A stretch of DNA of 64,000 nucleotides from Sciurus carolinensis (lineage: Eukaryota; Chordata; Mammalia; Rodentia; Sciuridae): NCBI RefSeq assembly GCF_902686445.1, contig NC_062213.1, positions 61,198,991 through 61,262,990 on the forward strand, given 5' to 3'. The stretch's first letter is position 1. The number at the start of each line of letters is the position of its first letter. The notes below the pieces were generated by a model. That model was not told the DNA's origin, searched no databases, and was given only the letters and a program-made list of their open reading frames with translations. A program made the translations under genes and the position numbers. Of the stretch, positions 21,201 through 33,319 are shown piece after piece.

Positions 21201-22711
21201 GTTTTAAGTTCCCTTGTTGAAACTACTTTTTTCTAGCAGGAGAAATGGACTAAATCAAATATCTACAACGTGCATATATGTATGCCTACACTTTATGTGC
21301 TTCTGTGTGATTATACAAGCACAGAAACTATGGAAGCCCAGATCGCTGTCATAAACATGGGCTCTCCAGCATGTGGCAGTGGTGGAAAGATGGCAGGAAG
21401 AACAAGACTGTGGCTCCAGAGAATGGAGTGGTCCGGCAGGTGATGGGTCTGGAACATGAACCAAAATCTATATCGAATCTAAAGACTGTTGTCAGAGTTT
21501 TGTTATAATTATAATTGTGATATTCATTTCAATGAAGAAAGGCTCATTAGAATAATGAGTGTGTTCTGTTCCTTGAAACTTATATTACACTTCCTTCTTT
21601 TTCCTTTCAGAGAGCATATGAAATAACTTTTCTGTCCTTTCATCTAGATATATTTAAATCTTATTCTTACCTTTTAAAAATCTGACATTGTTTTAGGTTA
21701 GGTTCACTTTGGATTGATTAATACATATGTATCAAAAAAAGAAAATGTCCTTGGCTATATTATAGTGGTTGTTTTATCCATGCTATGCTTATGCATATCT
21801 ATCAACTTTATGACCTATTAATTTTCAAGGAATGTTATATATTGAAATGAAAATTGTCTTTATTGCACCATGCCCAGTAACAATGAAGATGAGGAGATTC
21901 ATGATATATCTGTTCAGATGTATCTTGACAGGTAATTTTACAATTAATTAACTTTTATTTAATTGGAAGTTTTACATGTTAACTTCAAGACTTTTCATAT
22001 ACATAAAAAGTCATTTGTTTATATTTAAAGAAAAATTTTTGATTTTAGGGCAAAAAATTGTTTTTTTTTATTTTGATGAAATAATATTACATTGGAATTT
22101 TGAAAATCATTAATTGCATGGGTTTTTGTTTTAATTTTTCTGATTTCAAGGAAAAAATCCTTTCTTAGAAATTTCAAAACTGAAAAGCTATATGAGGAGG
22201 AATTTCTAGGTCCCAAAGAACTGAATATGCTAAATTCTCATGCTTCTGTAACAGAATTTCTTGAGGTAGTGGCTCGATGTTTTTTAACTCATCTTTCCAT
22301 CTAACAGTAAAATCTAAAACAATATATGACATAAATTATATATGAAATAAATAGGGGGAGGGTTCTAGCTTTCATTAAGCCTAAGACAAAATGACTAAAA
22401 CTTAGGTACAGGTATGTTAAGGATTTGCTTTGTTTAGGTTTGACTGAAGATGCAGTTAAACCCACTCCAGGGTTAGAGTTAGTAGAAGCAGAGCATTAGT
22501 GTGCTAGTATCACTCATAAGAAAGAAGGATTGCTTGACCCTAAATTTCAACCCCAGATTATACTACCCATACATGGACTTAGGACTGCTCTACAGTGAAA
22601 CTGTCTTGCATGCAAGAGAAATTAATCATTTTCTTCATCCGGTTCATTCATAATTCTGCAAGAAGAGAGAGAACATGAAATCAAGATGCCTATATTCTGT
22701 GCTAGGATACA
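21201..22711. other. Gene-free stretch
   Basis: AT-rich sequence without recognised genes or repeats. Confidence 0.55.
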
Positions 22712-22795
22712 ACACTGGGGTAGCTCAGTGGTATAACACTTGCCTTGTATGCAGAAGGCCCTGGGTTCCATTCCCAGGAGTGGAGGGAAAGAAGT
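22712..22795 (+). mobile_element. ID-type SINE
   Basis: ACTGGGGTAGCTCAGTGGTATAACACTTGCC...CCCTGGGTTCCATTCCCAG shows the tRNA-like A and B boxes of ID elements. The tail is short and purine-rich. Confidence 0.8.
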
Positions 22796-25700
22796 GTAAT
22801 GGAGAAAGAGCTCTGTTTTCTTGTGTGTTTAATCCATCTCTGATGCATACTGAAAGCTTTACACACAAATTAGATACCATATGTATTTACTAGACACAAC
22901 AAAGTCCTTGAACTTAACGGTGAGCTTGATAGACACTAAATGGCACCACATTCTAACTCAACTACTATTGAAATTGTGTCTATACCCACTAACATGCTTA
23001 AAGTTTTGATCTACCCCCAGGCTTATAATCTATAAAATAACATGAATATCTTCAGGAACTTGTTCATTTATTTACTTTCATTATTTAGGCACCAGAAATT
23101 GAGATGAGCACTGGGAATTTTGGAGGAATAAAATGCCAAAGATGCCCAAACACAGATGTGATCAAAGGAAATTCCACAGATATGGAACAAGTAAAAAGAT
23201 GAGTTAAAGCAGATATATCTGACCTGAGGTGTGCATTTTATTTGCAATTGATGCAACTTCAGGTATTCCTTAAACTTCAGGTTTGACAGTTTTTCTTCCT
23301 GACCCCATTACCATAAAGCTCTCTCGAGGGTCGAACCCTGTTTGATTCTCATTTCCTGAAGCCTATCTCTTGGCTCCTCACTCCTACTGCCACCAGCAAC
23401 ACCACTCCTAACCTCCAGCTCTGCTTAACTCCCCCTACTTCTCAGTGTCCTTCAAGTTCTAGCCCCATGTTGCCTTTGTTTTAAATCCTCTGGTCATTGT
23501 AAACATAGTGTGAGTTGGGTGTGTAGAACCCAGGGAAGAACCAAATGTTTCAGAAACTGAGGAAGGAAGGACTAGGTCTGCCTGGGAAAGTTAAAGAGTG
23601 CGTTTCACCTGATTGGGGAAGCTAGGAAGAAGAGGGAGGGTGCTTCACATGGGGAGGACAGCAAGTGCAAAAGCATGGAGATGTGAACCTGTGTCTTCTC
23701 CAGGCCCTATCACAGGACATGCCTGGAAAGACAACTTCTAGAAGATTCTAGCCTAAGTGGTGGAGGTTTCATAAAATATCCAGTGTGATACTTCCTTGAG
23801 GGTTCCATTTGGGGGACATATCTCTCAGAAGCCAAAGAGTTACTTAACCGCTAAAAGTATTCACAAATACATAATCTTGTTGAAAGACAATAGCCCTCAT
23901 TTAATTACACTTGAGTGTTAACCAAAGTGTTTATAATAGCTTTGCTTTAACTATTAGTTATCATAATAGTCAACGATCACATTGTTAGCAGGAGCATTGA
24001 TATATTTTGTTATTCTCTTGGATCAACATGAGACACAATAGTCAAAGTCCATAGATATTTCATACTAAATTTTTGCCCCTTATTTTTTCTTTCTTTGGTC
24101 ACAATAAAAAGATCCAAATAATCATTATCTTTCTAGGCTATTCAGAACATTTTCTTCAGGATACCTTACTTAGTTTATGTACCTTAAACAAAAGTTGGGG
24201 TCCAGTTTTTTTCCATCTAAAATTTCTGAGTCCTTTTATTCATATTTATGCCATTTTCCCAAACTTACTAAACTTACCCAGAAAGAGAAGAGAAAAACCT
24301 TGTGCCACTATTTCAAAATTCGAGGAAGTGGAAAAAGGAAACTGAGAAACACTTATCCTATTTTTTTTTGTCCAAGGCAGAAATTATCAAGTTTAGTTTT
24401 GTGTTTCTATAATTCTCTTTATTAGAAAAGAATAATTATTTCAATCATTTAAATTAGCTTGGACCAGAAAGTCAAAAGGTGGGTTATGTGCTGTGGTAAA
24501 TTTTCATCATTGCTAAAAATATTACTCCACATCACACATTTCCAAGATACAGTTAAATATATTAAACTTATGCACTTAAAGTTCTTTTTAATATGAGGAT
24601 GTTTTGATATTGATAAAAACAACATCAACAAATTAATATAAAATACATTCTGTATTAGTAAGGACAATGCTAGCTTCTGAATCAAACTTCCAAATGTCCA
24701 CGTCTTAACCAGATCAATTGTTCTTCAATATTGGTACTCCTGATCAGCAGCAAATTTCCTCTACACTACAGATCCTTCTGTCTTTTGACTCTGCCATTCC
24801 CTAAAATTTGACATCTGTATCTACTCTAATAGAAGGAGAAAGAGCATGTGGAAGATTTGTACCAGTCATGTCTCTTAATGGCATAGATCACTCTACTCTC
24901 AATTTCATTGCCAAGAAGTTATCACAAGACTACACCTGGTTACAAAGGAGGGTGGGAGATATAGTCCCTGGACCAACATTCACTTAGAGAAACAGCTCTG
25001 TTCTATCACAGGGAGATCATAACTCTCAGTGGATTACTAGTCTTCACGACAATATAGTCTTAAATTTTAAAAACAAATACTACAAACTAAAATGTGAAGT
25101 GATCTTGTAACATGGATAAAAACATGAAGCAGCCACAAGGTAGAAAAACATTTTTCACTAAGATCTGTATTGACCTTAACCATTGCTAGATGTTTATATT
25201 TGCATAAAAATTGTCTGTTTAGATTTTATTTTCTTCTTCCATTTTCTTTAATTTGCTTTTTTCCACTATTGACATCAAAAACTGTTACTTTTTTTTGCTA
25301 AAATCCCAAAGTAAGATGATATGGAATATTTTGACTATCACATTGATAAAACTGGGCAGTGCTTTGGTGATCATTTAATTCCTTATTTCATAGATAAAGG
25401 AAAGTTACAGAGTAGTAAAAGATTAATCAAACAGACTAACAGAAACTTATTTTATGGTACCCTGTATCTAAAATTAATAATTATTAAATAAAAATAACAA
25501 TTTTATCATTCTTGTACCTGAAGTCAGTGTGAATAAAGTTAATGTCCCTTGATATATTTTATTATATACAAATAGTAAGCTTATATCACAGATAATGCCA
25601 GAATTAACAAGTAACATCAACATTAGCCACAATGAATTACTCTCCGACTCCATCAGTAGAAAAAAATGTACAAAACACCTAACCCTTTTTCCATAAAATA

Positions 25701-28360
25701 AGAGAGTTGGATTGGGTAATATCTAATTTCTACTGCAGAAGAAGTACAAGAATAAATATTTCCTAAAAGTCTCCTTCCAATTCTGTGCTTGTGAGTTTTG
25801 GGGGAGTTAACAGAGTAATGTTATCTAATTAGTATCAATGCCATTCCTTTGTTAGCTTTAGCATTGCTCACCGTGGTTAAGAATAGTTCCATATCCATAT
25901 GATATTATTCCTTAGCACCATATTTTTCATGACTTCAACATGAAAGTTAGTACTGTGATGAAACTTTAAATGAACATAGTTCTATTGACTTTACATTAAA
26001 TGAACATAGTTCTATTGACCGAAAACAGAATGGACTTCATTCAAGACCAAAAGGTGCAGATTATCACAACCATGCAGTGATACATAGGGATGGTATTTCC
26101 TTGGCAGCAGAGATTGTCTTCTTTCAGGGTTGCTTAGTGCTTTTTAATGAAGCTATATTGAATTTTTGTAGTGAAACCTGAAACCAAATGAATCTTTCTT
26201 GATGTGGGGTTTATTTCTAGAAGCTTGAGGTTTCTCCATAAACTCCAAATCCATGTGTGGTTCATAGAAAATGTTGGTAAGATTCAGTCAACTTTTGGAA
26301 AACCTGGATAGAATTTCAAGCAATTAGGAACAAGAGAATAAATGTGTTTTGTTTACTTTAGACCAAATTCTGTGGGTTTTGAACTTAGAATTGAACAATT
26401 GGAGTTTAAGTTCCCTCCACGGGAAAAACATGACTTCCTAGTGGAAAGAAAAGACCTGAAGAAAACAATTTTCCTTTGGAAAAATACAAAAATTGTTCAT
26501 GCATGGGCTCTGGAACCAAAGTATGGTGGTTGAAAAGAGGTTGCCTGAAACAAATTTAAAGAAATTGTGTAATACAGTGTTGTTATTATCGCTGTTGAAG
26601 CAAATTTCCAGAAGATAGGTGTGGAAACAAACACCAACTTCTTGGGGAAAGAAAATGTTAACTTCAGTCACATGTTAATGGACTAAATTCAACAAATTTC
26701 TTTTAATACAAATAATAGAATGTTTTCAAAAGCAAACAGTTGGTTATCAGTGCATTGTCTGGATTCAGCTGACCTTATTCCAAATAAGAAGTTCCTATGA
26801 GGTAAATAATGAAGTCATTGTTCTCATCATTTCTCAGGCAGGAAATCTGCAACCTGGAGTTAAGGGTTGTATTCACGGGTGCTATGTGACAATGCAAGTC
26901 TTATGGCTTCCATGCTCAGAACCTAGGACAACCAAGACATGGGATAATTCACAAGGTTAAAGAAAAATCTGACTGTTATATTTGTGAGCTTATGTTTTTC
27001 CTTTTTGGCATTTCATAGATTTTGATTGGAAGATTTTATGGAAGAAGTGAATTTGCAAGAAGTGAAGCTAAAAACAAAACAACTTGTTAACTGGCAAACT
27101 AAGAAAAAAATAATTTCTTCCATTCATATAGAAGAAATGTGGAAAGGTATGGGTTATGCATGTCAGAGAATGTAGTTAAAGGAGTTATTAAGCCCCAGAC
27201 CAGGGCAAGATGAACAGAAAGATTTGGAAATGTGAAGATTTCTGTCAGGACTTATATATAGTACTGGATTCTCTTTTTGCTAGAAAAATGTATTTTTAAA
27301 TTAAGAATGGAAATATTTGTAAGAATTCAAAAGCAGATTATTAAATCTAAACTTTTTGAAATCAGTTCTGCTACTTAAAATACAGCCAGATTCTTCTCTC
27401 CCAGGAGAAGGGAAAAAATGAAATTTCTAGAGATGAGCTTTGGACTTCAGAGGGCTGCAATTCAGTGGGATGCATCTGGAACAAGCCCAGGTCAATTCTG
27501 AAGCCAATGCAGTCTGGTTTTCAAATAAACCTGGACTGAGTTAAAGGTTGGGTGATAGCCATCAGAAACCTGCAAGCAGGTGAAATTTAGCAAAGTAAGC
27601 TCATTTGAATTGATTTTTAAGATTTACCCCAACCTAATTTTGAAGAGGCCAACTAAAGTACTGAAAGGTTGTTCTTAATTTGGATGTGTTTAAGTGAATT
27701 TATAAGCAAACACCCAGGGAAACAAAATGTCATGTTTCAATGAACTTGGGTTAACTTGAGTGCTATATCCTGAAAAGACCCAGACTTAACCCAGGTTGGA
27801 AAGTTTTACAAATATTTTGTAAGGTGATTGATTTCTAAGCAAAAAGAAATTGGTTTTGTTTTTAGTTTAAATTCATTCAGATTCTATGAATTCTAAATTT
27901 ATAATTCAACAGCTAGGGGTAAAAAGCTTATAACTCCTGAAGAGAAAAGATTCCAACTGGAGAGTAGTTAAAATAAAGGGTAGACAAAATAATCCAAAAA
28001 TTCTCCACCTGAATAATTCAAACTTCAAGCAAATACAAACTCAAGAGAAAAAAACATAAGTAGAATTCTAAATAGAGAAAATTTGTAACAAGTGTTCCAA
28101 GATTGTAGATAAGAAACACTCCAGTCTTCTAATTCTCTCTTCATTAATTATTTATCTAAATGGATTATTTTAAGACTCTAATTATTAGTATAGTTACCTG
28201 TACCCAACATTGATAAAGAGAATTCAGAAGTACTGTAGTATTTGCCAATGGGGGAAAAAAGAATGATAACCTCAGGAATTAATTCAAAACATGTTACTGA
28301 GTATCTTTTGTTCACAGGTAAAATGAGAAAACACCAATGAAACTGAAAATTTACTAGTGA
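22796..28360. other. Gene-free stretch with old repeat debris
   Basis: No gene is supported. 23,040-23,110 and 23,600-23,700 have the look of ancient mammalian repeats but I cannot name a family. A 24-bp direct repeat with a 30-bp period lies at 25,966-25,989 and 25,996-26,019. The rest is AT-rich. Confidence 0.5.
25966..26019. repeat. Short tandem duplication, 30-bp period, two copies
   Basis: TTAAATGAACATAGTTCTATTGAC (written in two parts: TTAAATGAACAT and AGTTCTATTGAC) occurs exactly at 25,966-25,989 and 25,996-26,019. Confidence 0.9.
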
Positions 28361-28699
28361 CAATGTTTCCTAAATCCTTTTTTATACTCAAGATGTCTAA
28401 TAATGTATTTAAAGGAAATGGAGACTTACAAAACTCTGGGAGAAAAGGGAGATCGAAATCTGACCTGTGGCAATCTTCCTTATCTGCCAAAATTCCCCTG
28501 CCTGCCAAAAGTCCACCAAAAGTAACTAGCCAACTCCTCCCATGACCTAGACCTGCTAAGCCCTATAAAACTCAGACCTTGTTGTAGCCAGTCACCATTT
28601 TCCCTTCTTGAAAATGTGCCCTCCTGCTTCTTAATAAAAGGATCATTGATCCGTTGAGGTTTGTTTCCTTTTCTTTTTTCTTTTGTACTTGCTTTCATT

Positions 28700-28717
28700 T
28701 GGTGCCAAAACCTGGGA
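28700..28717 (+). other. ERV primer-binding site, tRNA-Phe type
   Basis: TGGTGCC at the start and GGGA at the end, two bases after an LTR end in CA, fits a retroviral primer-binding site. The tRNA assignment is from general knowledge of ERV primer sites and allows two mismatches. Confidence 0.6.
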
Positions 28718-30138
28718 AGGGATTTGGGGTTCTCTCTTTATCAAGAAAACCTTGACACAAATAAAGGGATGTCTACTAAAGGGAGAGGTAACGCCAAAAG
28801 AAAGGTATTGTGCAAAAATGCAATGGCATTAGACATCTTAACTTCAACTTGTGAGTACATTTGTGACATTTTAAAAACTAAATGTTGTGTATAATAATTC
28901 TATCGAATGGGCCCACTATGCTAACTCCCACATGCTTTCTTTTCCAAGAAGAAATTTACCTGCAGCCCTGCCTGGCCTCTGCGGACAGGATATGTCACAT
29001 TCCTTAGCAAACTACTTGTACACTATAGGAGAAATACAGGCCCAAAATAATGTTGATAGAAGGAGGTTTTTTTAACCAGATCCTGAAACTCTGGGAGATA
29101 AAGATAGTTCCTCTAGCCAAAAATCTGTAAGAATGTATGGTTAGGAATCCAATTAGTCAACCCGGGTCAAGGTGACCTGAAGTTGCCATAATATTGGGGA
29201 CTTGAAAGTATGATGTCACCCTGCTATCAGTCAAAAGTCAAGAGATGGGTTGAATCCCCCTTCACCCAGGTGTTGGGAATGTTGGTCCTGACTTGCTTCA
29301 GTCTCTTTTCTACTGAAGAAACTTGGTGCATGGGACATAGGAAGGCTTGAGACAACTGTAGATAGCTGGCCAGGGTGACACCCTGGTGCTACATGAAGAT
29401 CTTATGTCCCAAATGTGACCCTGACAGCCCTCAGGGTACCAAATATCAACCGCTGTTTCTCTGTTTTTTGATTAACTTGGCCCGATGGTGGAGGGCAATC
29501 TCACTCAATGAATCTTGGATCCTGAGATGAAATCTCAGTCTTATCTGAGGGTTTGGGGAAAAGGTGACCCGTTAATCAACGTGAGTCAAGCAATCTCTCC
29601 CTCTTCATAAATGCTTCTACACCAATTCTGTCTATACTGTCTGCCTCTTAAACAGGGACCTATTATGAAAGAGCTCCCCTAGCTTTAAAATTAGACTACG
29701 TTCTCTCATAAGACACATTTTCTTCTGTACTCCCCTCATCTGGCAAGAAAGAAATCTGAAAATCTGTCTCAGTCAATTAGGGTAAAACTACCCCTCATCT
29801 GTCCTGGTTCAGGCATTCAAATTATTTATTTTCTCTAGTGGAGATATCACCCAGAGCACTAAGAGGCCTGCCTCCCACTTCAAATTGAGGAGTATAATAT
29901 GAAATCATGGTCCTATGAATACAAAGGACACATAAGGTCAGAGGGAACATGTAAGAAATTTCAAGGGCACTACTAACTGACAAATGTCTTTTAAATTAAA
30001 ATAGTTATCAAGAAGTTAGTTAGTAACCTCCATTCTGAATGAGGCCCTAGACAGAGGTCATGGAAGGAAAGGCTGAACCCTAGAGGCTTCAGGAATGGGG
30101 AGATGATCCCTAGACAAAGACACCCATAATCGGTTCTC

Positions 30139-30172
30139 TTTCATTTGTTTGTTTGTTTGTTTATTTGTTTTG
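30139..30172. repeat. (TTTG)n simple repeat
   Basis: About seven TTTG/TTTA units in the ERV interior. Confidence 0.85.
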
Positions 30173-33100
30173 GTTCAGGGGGAGCCTCATCCTCAAAAGT
30201 AATAGTAAGGGATGGCCTAATCACAGTTGAGATAAAGGAGATGCCTAATAATTTTCTGCATCCAAACCTGGCCTGATTACCAACTGGGGAAATGAAAAAT
30301 GGTTAAAATGCCCTATGCATGAGGTTCTGCTCAAAACAGCAGTTTCTTAAAACCTCTGCCAGATTTCTATCTCTCCAAGGATTGCAGAGCCTGCAGAGCT
30401 TGCAATATTTATAAGGCTTGGAGAGAACCAGTTGAGACCAAAAGAAAAAAAAAGTGTCACTTTTAAATCCAAGCCACTTGTGGGACCTAAATGTCTGGCT
30501 ATCTTATCTCCTCTTAGCAGTCTGCTTTCTTAACAAGTGCCTCCCTAAACACTACAGCACAGGGAGGGAAGATGGAATGATCTCATATATACAAGCGTTC
30601 TTCACCTTGAGAATCTTTACCTAAGGATTCCAGGACTTTCCCATTCTTTCGATATCTGAACTGATTCTAATGTGACCCAAAATTGCACTCTAATCTGGTA
30701 AAGATATTCTTTATGTTCTTTACTAATTATAGCCATGTCACTTTTTTCTAGAACTCATTTTTTAAAATTCTGTATTTTTGAGTTCATGGTTTTATGGCAA
30801 ATTCACATTTGATCTGCATGCCTAAATTAAAATATTTTTTCTGATCAGTCTTATTATATCTAACTATAGAGGTTTTATAATCTGATAGCCACTGAGGGCA
30901 AGTGGCCACCTGATCCCAGTGTTCACCATGGCTGTTAGACTTTACACTTCTCTGTATTTAAGCCAAAATGTGAAAGTCTAAGCTCTATTTTAACTGTTAG
31001 AAATTAACAGTTTTAATCTAATAGAGGCTCTAATAAACATCTGTAGCAATGCCTCCTACCCATGGAGATCTACCTACAAACAACTACAAGATCTCTGTTT
31101 CCTGTTTTGGGTATGTATGCACATCTGTGTATTGTGGTGTTGTGTCTATATATGTGCTGGTGTCCATATATCATGCCCATGGTATTAAAATTGGCATAGA
31201 TAAATGAGCACTCATAAATTAACATTTAAAAGAGAAATGGATAGAAATACCTTTTAGTTCATGTGACTAAAAAGTTTAATTTAAATTAGGTATACAGATG
31301 AGAGTAAAGATGTCTTTAAAATCACTAACTCACAAGTTTTTCTAGGTGGTCAGACAATTAACAGAGTGCTTGTTTCTATAAAATGTCTAGAATGTAGTAT
31401 CAATTTTTTCTAGAATTTTTCTTCAACAGAGAAGAGATAACTAGTACTATTAACTATACTTGTCTGATATCTTGGATTAGCACAATCAGTTAAAGTTATT
31501 TAAGGCTTTTCCTCAGGTCAAATATTAATGGACTGATATAAATCAAAGTTCAATCCTCTATAGGTTGAAGTAATAAGAATTTCTTAAAACATTAATCTTC
31601 TCTTATCTATCAAGATAATTTCTTGTGTCTATTAAGTTTTATTATTTAGAGAAACTAGTCTTAAAGAAATTAGGGTTTGTACAACTCTGGTTAAACAACA
31701 ACTGTTATTTTAGAGTATTATACTACACTACCGATTTTGAATTTTCCTAAGTGTATTCATATCTTTCAAGTATGCAAGTCTTTAAAGTACAAGATTTAGA
31801 ACAACATTTTACCAAGCTGGTGTTCTTCAAACTAAAGTTTAAGCCAAAGATGTTTCTTAGTTCATAGCTATTATACAAACTAAATATGTTTTTACTCTTG
31901 TTAATTTCATTATGTATTTCCCTTGTAAACTTAAACTATTATCTGTTGGTGTCTTACAAAAGTACAACTTCTAATATAACAACCTAAGTTAATTTGAGAT
32001 AACAGGCCAACATCTGCAGGACAGACAGGTTATAAGGCTAACTTCCAGAACTAATACTGACACCAGTGAAATAGAAGGTGTAAACAACTGTAAAGTTATA
32101 GACATTAAAGGTAAAACCCAGTTCTCTTACTTTAAGACTGGTAAAACTGGCTTGCCAAATGTTTAAGACCAAAACTTGGAGACTAAAATTAAGGAATAAA
32201 AGGCAGGAAAGGTCTACTCTTATTTTTCCCACATGAAAGAAACTTCTCTGGAGCATTTTTACTAATGTGGATTGAAAGCTAATAGTTGCATTTCAAATGA
32301 CTGAAGAAGTTTGATAATGTTTCAAGAAAGCTGCCATAGCTGATATAGCAACTCAATTAGGGCTGCCCCTTGGTTGAATTTACCATAATAAGAGTCAACC
32401 ACTATGAACTACTGGGTTTTGCAAGGTCTAAAAAAGTGAAGTGAATTTTAAACTATCATTTCTGTATCCTTTAAGGTTTTGGGCAACACTAATCTCTGAA
32501 ACTCCTCTGAGAATATTACTTGGTTCTGATTTATCATTTGGCCTATGAGATTGGGGGACCCTGGTAATTTTGGTGGCTTCTACTTGGCCCGTCATACCAC
32601 AATGGCTCCCACTATTCAAGTCTGGAGATAAACATGAGGGTTCCATTTGTTCTCAAAAATCTGATTAATTCTCTCTCCCCAATGTACACTATCACCCTGA
32701 GAGTTAGACAAAAAGCAACCCCATCCAGGAAACTTTTGTGACTTGCATTTAATGAAAGACTGCTCTGGCCTCCAACTGCAACTCTCCCTGCATGTGTGTA
32801 GGGCCAAAAGGACATGTCCTCCAGAGCCCACATCACCACTTCAAAACAATACTCTAGGAGTATGAAATTTCCCACCCAACTCCCCAGCCCCCAATTAACT
32901 TGAGCCCACTGCCAGAACCTATATGCTACTCATTCCCTAATTCTTTCCAGTCAAGAGTAGATCATGCTGCTTGTGTGATACCTGAAAACCCAAGAGGTGG
33001 CCAAGATGTTGGCTGTGCAGGTGTGTTCAGAGTTTGGACCTGCAGGTTGGGGTGTATGCATATGAGTGAGTGAGGCCTCAGGTGGAAAAACAAGAGTGAT

Positions 33101-33319
33101 AACTTCAGGCCTAGTGTTTCTATTGTATGCTTGCCCCACATCTTGTAACCTAAGTGGTAGGCCTGGTCACCAGTCCTTTGGACAAACATTGAAGAAATAT
33201 TTGTCACACACCTTAGTGTTAAAACTGCAAGCCTTTTTCTCCAAGGAAATTTCCCCTCCAGGTTACAGACTTTGGGTCTTAGAATTTGTTTATATCTGGA
33301 GACACAAAGAAAGATCAGG

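Larger units (their letters stand above)
28360..32900 (+). mobile_element. Second ERV (ERV1-like) with 5' LTR and primer-binding site, non-coding
   Basis: The 5' LTR (end at 28,697; start uncertain, about 28,360) has CCTATAAAACTC at 28,561-28,572 and a polyadenylation signal at about 28,632. It ends TTTCA, then TT, then an 18-nt site at 28,700-28,717 that resembles a tRNA-Phe primer-binding site at about 16 of 18 bases. The interior has no long frames. Its part 31,800-32,210 is homologous in order and sequence to about 10,690-10,760 and 11,250-11,625 of the ERV copy at 8.5-13 kb, although the LTRs look different. I could not find a 3' LTR, so the right edge is approximate. Confidence 0.55.

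Noticed and set aside
22712..22795. tRNA gene (A and B boxes visible)
   Set aside because: The sequence is an ID SINE head; the tRNA fold is not kept, and the same sequence recurs at least eight times in the window.
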